Shown here one piece after another: positions 11,167-20,725 of a DNA stretch of 64,000 nucleotides; the stretch's first letter is position 1; each line of letters opens with the position of its first letter. The stretch spans positions 6,499,464 to 6,563,463 of the forward strand of contig CM068548.1 in assembly GCA_035048495.1 (NCBI GenBank). The letters run 5' to 3'. Origin of the DNA: Euptelea pleiosperma. Its lineage: Eukaryota > Streptophyta > Magnoliopsida > Ranunculales > Eupteleaceae. The notes beneath the pieces are model-generated. The model had not been told where the DNA came from. It did no database searches and was given only the letters and a program-made list of their open reading frames with translations. The position numbers were made by a program, and so were the translations under genes.

Positions 11167-12536
11167 TATTATGCATACACACGCACATGCACATGAACAA
11201 GAGCACGAACACGCACATACCTAATGTTATCCAAGTTATAGTAAAAATGTCATTTTAGCTATTGAAATACATTTTAATCACATTTAATTATTAGTTAATA
11301 CTAAATGGGCTCAAAACAAGAAGAATCTGTGGGTCACGTTAAGTCCACATGGGCCCGCATGAGCCGGCCCAAAAACCTTGAAAACTATTTTTTTTTCAGA
11401 ATTTTGCAAAATTTTACTAGGATGTCCTAATCATTAAAATATTGCGTTTCATGAAAAAAACGTAAATAAAATATCTCAGTAAATTAAAATAGAGTAAAAT
11501 ACCCTTTTATTATTTTCGGGGTTTTACAAGAATCCTCCTAACTAATTGATGAATAATAATAAGGAGAAATTTAACCCTCACGACGACTGGACTTAATGGA
11601 CAATTGGTACACTTAAAGAACCCCCAATGAGGATCCAGCTGGTTGACATCAAATTGAAACTGTTGGACATAATTTTGGACATTCCCTAATCCCTTAGTGT
11701 GACAGCCTAAGGGAACAATCTTGCATGACTTAACTCAACTTCCATTGAACAATTTGGAGCCATTAATTCACCCAAGTAACATCAACTCCCATTCGCCCCT
11801 GATCCGCAAACCAGATCACCAATCGACACCAATTCAGATCCCTAACGCATCAATCCAACCTTATTTCAGCAAGAGGAAATAGAACCCAATGTAGGATTTG
11901 ACTCAATAAAAAACTTACCACAACCCAATGATCCCTACTCCAGGAATCGATATGGTCCACAATTTTGGGATTATGCTTGATTGGTAGGGGGTGTACAAAT
12001 GAGTTGCAATGAAATTAAGTGGTGATTGCCAAGCTCTTGCAAACTCTTTAAGAAAATAGATGTATATTGCAACCCAAAAACCATGATAAATGACTGCAAT
12101 ACAACTCACCGCATTTGCACTGGAGTGCAAAATGCATAGTGCAGCGAACAAAGTTGGGCCTTAGTTTTCGTATTACACATGGTCTCTACGGGCGTACGTA
12201 AGAATCAGTTGTAAGTCTATCTTATGTACATTACAATATTGACTATTTCTTCTCTTGAAATTTAAGGGATTTAAAAGGAACTTCATCATGTTGTATTTTC
12301 TAATATTCTTCAGCAATTTGAGCTTTTAGTAAAAAAAAAAATACTACACAGTAAACTAAAGAAAAGTTCATACCCATTTTGAAAACAATGGTCAAAATGA
12401 CCTTTTTTACTATTTTTTCCTTGTATACCCCCATGCTCTAATCTAAGTATCTGACCATGTCATTGTCAGATAGCTACACTTTAATTACAAAAAAAATCTC
12501 TCTCCAACCTCTCGGCATGTCAGTCCTACAGTATAA
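11167..12536. other. Intergenic, possible gene fragment on the minus strand
   Basis: Mostly featureless AT-rich DNA. A 78-codon frame on the minus strand (12151-11915), followed by a donor-like GTAAGTTTTT at about 11920, could be an exon relic of a membrane protein (hydrophobic run with VIYHGFWVAIYIYF), but no family is recognised and no neighbouring exon was found. Confidence 0.2.
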
Positions 12537-13152
12537 GAGTAAAATTTCTGTCGGAGTGCATGGAGTAAAACTTCTGACACAACATTCTGGCATCTTCTGT
12601 CACAACATTCTGACATATGCTTCTACACAATGAAAAACACATGCCACATGGAACACTCTTTGTGGACGCCGCTCGTATGGATGTTTGGCCAGTCCTTCCG
12701 TGAACCTCCAATCCAAAAATCAGCCTGATTAGTGATTTATATGCGATTCAATTGAAGTTATTTTCATGGATTGATTTTAATGGTAAGAATTCGAGCATTA
12801 TTGAGCGTTATTTGGGTGCAAAGATCCAAAGGTTGTAAATCACTAATCAGCTTGATTTTTGGTTTATAGGTCCATCGAGGGACTGGCCAAACATCCATAC
12901 GGTCAACATCCACTAATAGTATGCCACGTTGCATGTGTTTTTCATTGTGACAGAAGCATTTGTCAGAACGCTATGATAGAAGTTTTACTCGAGTGCATAG
13001 TGACCGAAGCCGGTCACAGCCCACGATATGAGCCATGTGGCAGACTATTAGAGGGTGTTAACCATATGGATGTTTGGCCAATTCCTCGTTGGACCTGCAA
13101 ACTAAAAATCGGCTTGATTAGTGATTTACAACCTTTGCATCTTTGCTCCAAA
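12537..13152. mobile_element. Older Mutator-type MITE relic that hosts a second copy
   Basis: The left piece (12537-12562) starts GAGTAAAATTTCTGTCGG. The right piece (12991 to about 13152) continues with GTGACCGAAGCCGGTCAC and the family core (ATGGATGTTTGGCCAATTCC, GATTAGTGATTTACAAC). The complete relative at 15017-15416 shows the two pieces contiguous, so this is one element split by the 12563-12990 insertion. Its right half is missing or unrecognisable. Confidence 0.6.
12563..12990. mobile_element. Mutator-type MITE, 428 bp, with 9-bp target duplication
   Basis: Terminal inverted repeats GAGTAAAACTTCTG... and ...AGAAGTTTTACTC enclose an inverted-repeat body whose arms carry ATGGATGTTTGGCCAGTCC / GGACTGGCCAAACATCCATAC and AATCAGCCTGATTAGTGATTT. 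The flanks are GAGTGCATG (12554-12562) and GAGTGCATA (12991-12999), a 9-bp duplication with one mismatch. A 9-bp duplication is the hallmark of Mutator superfamily insertions. There is no coding capacity. Confidence 0.8.
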
Positions 13153-13399
13153 GTACCAAAAAGTCCGTAGTGTACGCACGACTCGACCATTCAAGCCGTA
13201 GGAAATTTTTTGGTTCTGATTAATATTGCTTTATCAAAAGACTGACCAATAAGTCTTCTTTGGTTACGTTTACTGTTAAATATATTTTAAATCAGAATGA
13301 AAAGATGACAATGCCCTTATCCTTATCCTTGACTGATACTGGTACAATTCCTCGTTTACGATGCTTGAAGAATTAATTCCTTTGAAAAGCTTTTGACAT

Positions 13400-14120
13400 C
13401 CATTTCACCATTGTTACTGGTTCAACTAATTCACTGAAACTAAAATGGTGTTGGTTCAACCAGTTTGAGCTCAATACTCAAACTTGAAATAAAATACCGA
13501 CTTAACAAAATGGTTAGAGAAATAGATAAGGTATTGAGAGTGAAACGGAGTTTTAAACATGTCTTATAAAATAGAAACAGTCAGGGAGATGAAGCTTTGC
13601 TTGTAGATTTTAAGGTTTAGTATTCAAACTGAAAACAAAATCGTGAAAATGGTACTGGTTCGATCAAGTTGAACGATTCCTTTGACAGAATTTTGTCTGA
13701 TTTACTATTGTTACAAGGGTTCCTCTTCGTTGTGCATTTTCCCATTTTCTCTTAATTATCATCTAATTTTGTTAGTGATTCAACTAAGTTGTGCTCAATA
13801 CTCAAATTGAAAACGAATACAGGTTTCATGAAAATGGTACTGGTTCAACCGGTTTAGAAGAAAAAAATTTGTTCGATTTCCAACATTGTTACATGGGTTC
13901 TTCTTCGTTGAGATGCATTTTCTCATCATCTTTTCATTATAGTCTAACTGCGCTAGGGTTTCAACTAAGTTGAGCTCAATACTCAAACTGTAAACAGATA
14001 CATACATCATGAAAATGGTACTGGTTCAACCAGTTTTGTGAAAATGGTACTGATTCAACCGGTTTGGGAAAAATGGTCCTGGTTCAACCAGTTTCGTGAA
14101 TATCATTACTAAAACTTGAG
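13400..14120. repeat. Tandem and dispersed repeats with GGTACTGGTTCAACCGGTTT
   Basis: A unit of about 180-185 bp is repeated in tandem, with starts near 13618, 13800 and 13985. It contains CTCAATACTCAAAC, GAAAATGGTACTGGTTCAAC, CATTGTTACATGGGTTC and TCTTCGTTGAGATGCATTTTC. Extra short copies of AAAATGGTACTGGTTCAACC occur at 14012-14095. No coding frame spans the units. Confidence 0.55.
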
Positions 14121-14764
14121 AGACGATTCTTGCTTAACGAAAATGAAAGTGATAACCATCTTCTTCAGCTTCTTCCTTGAAGATTATTGTTTAACAAAAG
14201 TTAAAGTAGTAACCATCTTCTTCAGCGTCTTCCTTGTTCCATCTTCACCTTCTTCTTTCTTAACTAACCCTTGAAACCAGCATCGCCTTCTTTATTCACC
14301 TTCAATGGCACATAGACAGGTTGCAAAGAACCGTAGAGGATAACTAGGATGCTATAAAATAGATGACTGGAAGGAAATCTTTTAAACTTGCATCACCTTC
14401 ATCTTTCTTCACCTTGAATGGAGTATAAATGAGTTGCAAAGAGCTATAAAGGAAGAAAATGGAGGGAAATAGCTGTGAAGCAAGGAAATAGAGGAAAAGA
14501 GTTGTGGAAGAAGGAAATGGAAGGAAAAAGCTCAAGAGCAAGAAAATTGAGGGAATGAGCTGGACAAAACTGACGTACGATACTGTGTCATCAGTCAAAC
14601 CTCAAATCAAATGATACTATCAATTCAAACTGATATTAGCTGGAGGGGTAGTAGGGGCATTTCAAAAGAAAGGCCTTAATGGGCAGACAATTATCCAAAG
14701 TGTCCGTAGTTTTGTAGAGGGGACTAAATGGTCAATATTTTTGTAAATACGAACTTAAAAGTAA
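14121..14764. other. Intergenic with short duplicated segments
   Basis: Related segments recur, such as CATCACCTTC...CACCTTGAATGGA (14284-14310 and 14390-14420) and GATAACCATCTTCTTCAGC / AGTAACCATCTTCTTCAGC (14150-14225). The right half is purine-rich. No gene is supported. Confidence 0.35.
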
Positions 14765-14993
14765 TTTTCCCAATTATTTTCATGGGTTGATTTTAATGGT
14801 GGAAGACTTTAAGCGTTATTGACCATTATTTGAGGTACAAAGATCCAAAGGTTTGAAATCACTAATCAAGTTAGTGTTTGGTTTGTTGGTCCACCTAGGG
14901 ATTGGAAAAGCATCCATACGGTCAGAGTACTCTTAGAGTGTGCTACGTGGCTCATATTGCACCCTATCATCAAAGTTTTTACTCCTACTTGAC
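14765..14993. mobile_element. Half copy of the Mutator-type MITE family
   Basis: Only the right arm is present: TTTTCATGGGTTGATTTTAATGG, CAAAGATCCAAAGG, GTCCACCTAGGGATTGG, CATCCATACGGTCAGAG, then AAAGTTTTTACTCC at the terminus. The left arm is absent. Confidence 0.55.
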
Positions 14994-15016
14994 GATTTGT
15001 TTCTTTTTTTCAGCTA

Positions 15017-15416
15017 AGTAAAAACTTCGGTCATAGTGCATGATGACCGAAGCCAGTCAACATGCACAAGTCATGTGGCACACTATTAGAGGGCACTAAC
15101 CGTATGGATGCTTTGCTAGTCTCTCATTGGACCTGCAAACCAAAAATCAGCCTGATTAGTGATTTACAATCTTTTGATCTTTGTACACAAACGACGCCCA
15201 ATAATGTTCAAATTCCTACGGTTAAAATTAACCCGTGAAAATAACTTCAATACAATGCTTAGAAATAGCTGATCATGTTTATTTTTGATTTGTAGGCCCA
15301 CCTAGTGATTGGCCAAACATCCATACCGTCATAGGCCACTAAGCGTGTGCCACGTGGCTCATATTGTGCATGATGCCTGGCTTCAGTTATCACACAATGT
15401 GACGGAAGTTTTACTC
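15017..15416. mobile_element. Mutator-type MITE, about 400 bp, complete
   Basis: It starts AAGTAAAAACTTCGG and ends ACGGAAGTTTTACTC, with long imperfect inverted arms sharing the family core (CATATTG..., ATGGATG, CAAACCAAAAATCAGCCTGATTAG). Flanking TTCAGCTAA and CATGCTAAC resemble each other but are not an exact duplication. This copy serves as an uninterrupted reference for the empty sites of two nested insertions (near 12991 and 25970). Confidence 0.65.
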
Positions 15417-15754
15417 CATGCTAACCGACAACAAGAGGACTTATCGTGTCTCGTCAGACACTCTCAGATAAACACAAGGGTAAAACGGTCATCAGACAAT
15501 AAAAAAAGATGAATTGACTATTCTTGTTTACACTGGTATGCTTTGACCTAAGGTTCACTGTTTAGTAATTATTTGGCTAAAAGCTCTTTTTTTTTTATGT
15601 TCGAAGTATAATTTTTATTTATTTATGATTTCATGATATAGACGGGTTTATTGTGAGGAAAACATAATTCGACTTTTAATTTAGTTGTGTTTTTTAAACT
15701 TTAGTTGGTGTTGAAATTAAAAATAATAGGGTCGTAATTAAGTAATTCCAACTT

Positions 15755-15905
15755 TCTATATACCTGTAAAATCTCTCTAACTCCTACTCTCCTAAATAAA
15801 TTCTTTTAATATCCCACAATCTCTCCCACTATACTAACTTAAATTTTGCCATTTTTATATAATAATTTACTGTGGTCATGCTTAGCACGGGCTTTTGATT
15901 ACTAG
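15755..15905 (+). mobile_element. Short Helitron-like element
   Basis: The left end is TCTATATACCTG. The right end is AGCACGGGCTTTTGATTACTAG followed by T, matching the CTAG|T terminus and the upstream G/C-rich block of plant Helitrons. The base before the left TC is T rather than the expected A, and the terminal hairpin is weak, so the left boundary is uncertain. Confidence 0.4.
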
Positions 15906-16392
15906 TATACATTAAACTATGATAAATAGACACTAAACCATCAAATACGCATTTAGATGGCTAGGATCATCTGATTGGGCCCATTGATCAAATGGTCGAG
16001 ACTCTTCACATCTATGTTGAATGCACATCATATGGATATGGAAGCCCCAAAAAAGCCTTTTTTCTTCTTTTGTAGTAGAGCATCAACCCTCTGGGATCAA
16101 GCCCATAAGCCTGAAAAGGAAACTGATTTTCGTGGAACAACCCAACATGGGAACACACATCCAACTCCACAAACATGCCAGGAACACAAGAGAAAAGGGA
16201 TATGAAAAGGTTATAATATAATTTGTATCTAAATTCCATGCTTACAGTCATTAAATAAACATAAATTTATTTCATATGATAAGAAAACATCATCCTTGTC
16301 TTACTAAAAAAGAAAATCAAAACTTAGTCACATCTCTCATGCTTAATTCAATAATTTAATGCATAACTCCGCATTATCGAAATTTCAATACA
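15906..16392. other. Intergenic, nothing recognised
   Basis: AT-rich stretch with short overlapping open frames on both strands, none resembling a known family. Confidence 0.35.
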
Positions 16393-16858
16393 TTCAAATC
16401 TCATCTCCCGGATTGAGATCGTTCCTTGCCTGAGTCAATGTCTTCCACTGTAAATCAAACTTGGGAGACTTGGGCCTATACTTCTTGAAGATTAAAATGT
16501 ATTTTTTATTCATGTCAAGATCCAATACATGAATAGGTAGCTCACCCTTCTCACCCACCATTTTCAACATGTCTACTGACCACAGTTGGAAAAGGTATTT
16601 GTAGACGTCTTCGTTATAAAACGCAAGATTAGCTCTTACGTCGGTTGGAGATAGAATTTTCCTGATCTTCTATGGATTATTAGGGTCGAGTGGTGGTGCT
16701 GGGTTGTCATTTCTTATATGATCAAGTAGTGGGGCGGGATTCTCATTTCTTATCTCCATCGACTGGTGATGACGGACAGGTCAATCATTCGCTTCATCTT
16801 CCACTTCGGCTTTGGTCAAAAGGAATTTGTACTCAAATACCTTCTTTATCGACATTGA
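16393..16858 (-). pseudogene. B3-domain-like gene fragment
   Basis: Reading the minus strand from 16858 gives VFEYKFLLTKAEVEDEAND, a stop, then after a further stop a stretch beginning KILSPTDVRANLAFYNEDVY and ending KTLTQARNDLNPGDEI. The KxLSPTDV...L start and the lysine/tryptophan-rich end are reminiscent of the DUF313-type plant B3 domains, though I cannot confirm this without a search. In-frame stops at about 16790 and 16675 argue for a pseudogene unless they lie in introns. A GGGCCCGTTTGG element abuts its upstream end. Confidence 0.35.
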
Positions 16859-17664
16859 GGGCCCGTTTGGCAACACCGAAATAAGTTGCTTTTTTACTTC
16901 CAATAGTAAAAAGTTGAAAAGTTTGTTTGGGTATCCATTTTGGAAATGCTTTTCAAAAGTTAAAATCCTTCGAATAGATACAAAAAAAATTACATCACAA
17001 TTATAGATTAAAAACACTTTTGCCATAATATGAGTATCAATCTGACTTGCCATAAATAGTATTGGTTAGATTTTACATTACATTCCACCACATATAGTAG
17101 TTGTTAGTTACTTTTGTTTGATTTATAGAAGCCATTGCTGCAAACCTTATTTTTCTATGGTTAGAATCCTTAGAATCATGCATCTTCCTTATTTTCATAC
17201 GGTTAAATTAATTTTTTGATTATTATGAAATGATCTTTCCAAGGAATTTGTGTTTAGGTTCTATCTACTAAACTTCACATTATAAAATGTAGATAGAAAA
17301 CATCTTATGAAGGGAGAAAAAGCAGTGATGGTTTGCTGAGGAGCAGGTCAGTAGTGAACCATCTCTTCTTCTTTTTTAAATAATTACCCATAAAATGACT
17401 CACCTAGTGCGTCATTTATTACTAACCATTTATAGTTAAAAAATAATAACATATGTGATATTGGTTTATGACCTTTATTAATGGTTGATTAGAATATAAT
17501 CTGTATAAAATTATAAGAAAATGACTTTTTGACTTAATTCATGCCAAACTGACTTTTTCACTTTTTGATTTATAAGTCAGCGTTTCACGAAAAAACTTTT
17601 GCTTCCAGATAGCAACTTAATTTAAAAGTTACTTTTTGCTTCCACTGGTTTGCCAAACGGGCCC
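16859..17664. mobile_element. Inverted-repeat element with GGGCCCGTTTGGCAA ends
   Basis: The left end is GGGCCCGTTTGGCAACACC and the right end TTTGCCAAACGGGCCC, an almost perfect terminal inverted repeat. Subterminal arms also pair (AAGTTGCTTTTTTACTTCC against GCAACTTAATTTAAAAGTTACTTTTTGCTTCC). GGGCC(C/T)GTTTGG termini are common in plant hAT-like MITEs. The two 8-bp flanks (GACATTGA and CGAGTATC) do not match, so the superfamily remains open. Confidence 0.6.
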
Positions 17665-18250
17665 CGAGTATCAAAAACAAAAGACGTCAAGGTATAACAT
17701 GTACTTGAAATTAAAAAGGGATGGTGTATTTATAAGGAGATTTGATGAGATGTTGGGTCATATGGAGTTGGAAAGTTTTAAGCAAACGTGCAACTTTATA
17801 AATCTTATAGGTACGACCATTCCAATCTTTCTTGATTTGATTTCTATGATTTTTTATTTTTATCTTTGGGATTCCCAGAGCAAGGGGTGGGACCCACCCT
17901 TCAGTTTTTTTTTTGTCAATCGTGATATGATGGAGTTAGAAAGCTTTAAGCAAAAAATGCAACTTCATAAAATTTTATAAGTACAGTCCATTCAATATTC
18001 CTTGATTTGTTTTCTACAGTTTTGACTTTCTTTTTATATTCCGGATTTCTAAGATATTGAAGAGATGATGAATTGAGATCATAAGATATGGAAGATCTAA
18101 AGATGCAAACTAAGGAAAATAAAAAAGGGAAAGACAATATTGTTATATTTCGGATTTCTGAGATATTGAAGAGAGGATTAATTGAGACCAAATGATATGG
18201 AAGATCTAAAGATGCAAAATAAGGAAAATAAAAAGGGAAAGACAAGGCGT
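17665..18250. repeat. Two sets of local duplications
   Basis: A segment with ATGGAGTTGGAAAGTTTTAAGC and a TATAAG/TCCATTC tail occurs at about 17760-17830 and again at 17929-18000. A second unit of about 105 bp, GGATTTCTAAGATATTGAAG...ATGGAAGATCTAAAGATGC...AAGGGAAAGACAA, occurs at about 18043-18136 and 18149-18245. No coding sequence is supported. Confidence 0.5.
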
Positions 18251-18998
18251 AGGAGAATGATGAGAATCTGCCAAGTAAGAACAAGGCTTCGTGTAGACCC
18301 AGACCTGGATCCGGGTCCAACTTGGTTCCATAACACATTATTTAAATCCGAACTGTGATCCACATCCGAAGATCCTGACGGCTCAAATCTGCTACAAATC
18401 TTAGCCTGGCAGGCTACCTAAATTAATGTAGGTTCGGAACAGACCTGAACTAGACTCGGGTCAGACGATGTCAATCTATTTTGAAGCCCACGTGGCATTT
18501 TTGAGAGGGGAGACTTCAAATTTTGAAGCGCCAAGGACATCAAATATTTTCTCCATCGAATAGTGACTTCCGCTGTGGATAAGGAACCATTCAAAAACTT
18601 GAAACAATTACTAAAAATTAAAAGAAAACACAGTTTTAATTTCTTATCTTTTTTTCTTATTTTATCTTTGGGATTTCAATTTGTGCTTGAAATTTTTTTT
18701 TTTTTTTTGTTTTTACGACCATGACCATTCCGTTACAAAGATTTTCTTGTCCATTGGATCCCTTTACTTATTTCTTATTGTTCTAAAGAATGCCGTTGAT
18801 CAGTAGCTTCCGCTGCTAATATCATGATAAATAATCTCTACTAATATTGAATGTCGGTCTAAGTCCACTATGGGTTGGGCCGAACGTTCAAAGGGTTAGT
18901 GGACCCGAAAGAATGGTAGCACGTACCACGAGCCGTTTTTTAAGAGGGGGTCGAGCAAAGTTTGTTCACTTGAAACTATTACCAGTGTTTGTTCACAT
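18251..18998. other. Intergenic, nothing recognised
   Basis: Mixed-composition DNA with poly-T tracts and words such as GACCCAGACCTGGATCCGGG. No gene or terminal repeat was identified. Confidence 0.35.
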
Positions 18999-19007
18999 TA
19001 AAATTTA

Positions 19008-19895
19008 GGGAATTTTTGACATACCCCCATGTTATCTTTGAAATTTGACATACCCCCCACACTTTGAAATAGCTGACATACCCCCTATGACTTGGTCCAA
19101 GGTCAGTCGACCAATGTTGACTCGAGTTGAGCAGCATATTTTACATTAAAATACAAAAATACCCTTGTCTTCAACCTTGGAATAAGGGTTTGGACCAAAA
19201 TCAAACCTCCAAATCAAATGGCTGTGGTGTATGCCAAGCTAAATCAAATGACCGGAGTCTCTGCCGGTCATCCACCACTCCGACAAAAATTTAAAAAATC
19301 ATTGGGTTGTCCGACCATAGACTCGAGCTTGTATTTCCCATCCAATTATAGCTTGAAAATGGATGATCTCCTAATTATTATTGTTCAAAAATATCCAATC
19401 AATATATGGAGTGGGAATCCCCAATGCTAGTTGAGATACCAAGAAAAGATTCAAAGCTTAATATTTGTATTACAATGCCACTTCAGCCCTAGAAGTTTTT
19501 TATTTATTTTTTAAGTTGGTGTTCCCCCAAAAAAAAAAAAAAAGTAAAACTCCGGATATCAATGGGTTTTTTAATTTTCGCCGGAGTGGTGGATGACCGG
19601 CATGAAACTCCGGTGGGTTAGTCTCCGGTGATGAAGAACTACCCTATTGGTATCTCTTGGCTTGCCGTCCACCACATCCATTTGATTTGGGGGTTTGGTT
19701 TTGATCCAAACCCTTGTTCCATGGTTGAAGACAAGGGTATTTCTGTCTTTTAATGTAAAATGTTATAGTCAACTCGGGTCAACGTTGGTCAACTGACCTT
19801 GGACCAAGTCATAGGGGGGTATGTCAGCTTTTTCAAAGTGTGGGGGGGTACGTCAAATTTCAAAGATAACATGGGGGGGTATGTCAAAAATTTCC
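19008..19895. mobile_element. Long-armed inverted-repeat element, 888 bp, perfect 9-bp target duplication (Mutator type)
   Basis: The left arm opens GGGAATTTTTGACATACCCC and the right arm closes GTATGTCAAAAATTTCC. The arms pair for roughly 200 bp, including ATGTTATCTTTGAAATTTGAC, TGACTTGGTCCAAGGTCAG and CAAATCAAATGG against its complement, with a further paired block around GACCGG...GTCATCCACCACTCCG. The flanks are identical: TAAAATTTA at 18999-19007 and 19896-19904. The centre (about 19280-19570) is not palindromic. An open frame of 70 codons starts in the left arm but resembles nothing known. Confidence 0.8.
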
Positions 19896-19904
19896 TAAAA
19901 TTTA

Positions 19905-20468
19905 AGGGCAAAACAATACTTATCAGTATTGTTCAAAGCTGCAAAAGTACCATATAAATGCTTAAGTAGGAAAAAAAGGCAAAGAAACATGTGCGTTTTC
20001 CACGTAGTGGGGTCTTATTGGGCAAAAAGTTGCCACATGGGGAGGTGCTGTGGGCCCATTTGGGTCTGCCACCTCAGCTGACACATGTAAAGAGAGCTCT
20101 GCAACTATATGGAAGAGGACTAGACTGTCACTCAAAAAGACTCCCAAGTATTTTTCTGAAAAAAGCATTTATTTGCCAACCAAGTTCCCTAAAATCATCG
20201 ACATCCAAACTTAAACTTTGTTACCCGAGCACCTCCAAAATGTTTCAAATGGGACAATGAGTATTGAAAATTAGATTTTAATGTCTAATGTATCAAGGGG
20301 TTCAATCATCATCTATGAAATATAAATGAAAGAAGTAGATTACATGGATACTCAAGCCTCTCTATGGGACATGGACAGATTAATTGATTTACTTCTGCAC
20401 AATGCAAATGACAAGAATAATCTGAACAACAAAGAGTACAGCCAAATACACATATTATTCTGTAGGTA
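19905..20468. other. Intergenic, nothing recognised
   Basis: No credible exon or repeat boundary. The right part may extend into the downstream flank of the RCC1-repeat gene. Confidence 0.35.
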
Positions 20469-20540
20469 AGCTGGGATCAAACCCGCAATGTCAAATTTGA
20501 GAATATGGAACCTTCCAACTGAGCTATGGGCTCAACCCCT
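20469..20540 (-). repeat. tRNA-like sequence (SINE head or tRNA pseudogene)
   Basis: On the minus strand TAGCTCAGTTGGAAG resembles a tRNA A box, and GCGGGTTTGATCCCAGC, about 35 nt further on, resembles a B box and T arm (canonical GGTTCGAATCC). The acceptor ends do not pair and no normal anticodon loop can be drawn, so this is a SINE head or decayed tRNA rather than a working gene. Confidence 0.4.
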
Positions 20541-20725
20541 TCCACAAGATTTATTTCAAGCATTCAGGCATCTATGGATTAAATGCTTACAATCACATAA
20601 ATGTGAAAATTGAAAGCTATGAAAGAAATGCCTCACAAACTCATATATTGACAAAGTAAACATATTTGACTAACCTGTATAAATGTTTAATCTTATTGGA
20701 AAGGCAATGAGCTCTACATGGGCAC

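Noticed and set aside
11915..12151. Transporter exon
   Set aside because: A hydrophobic run and one donor-like site are not enough; no adjacent exon or family motif was found.
20469..20540. Functional tRNA gene
   Set aside because: The acceptor stem does not pair and no standard anticodon arm can be formed.
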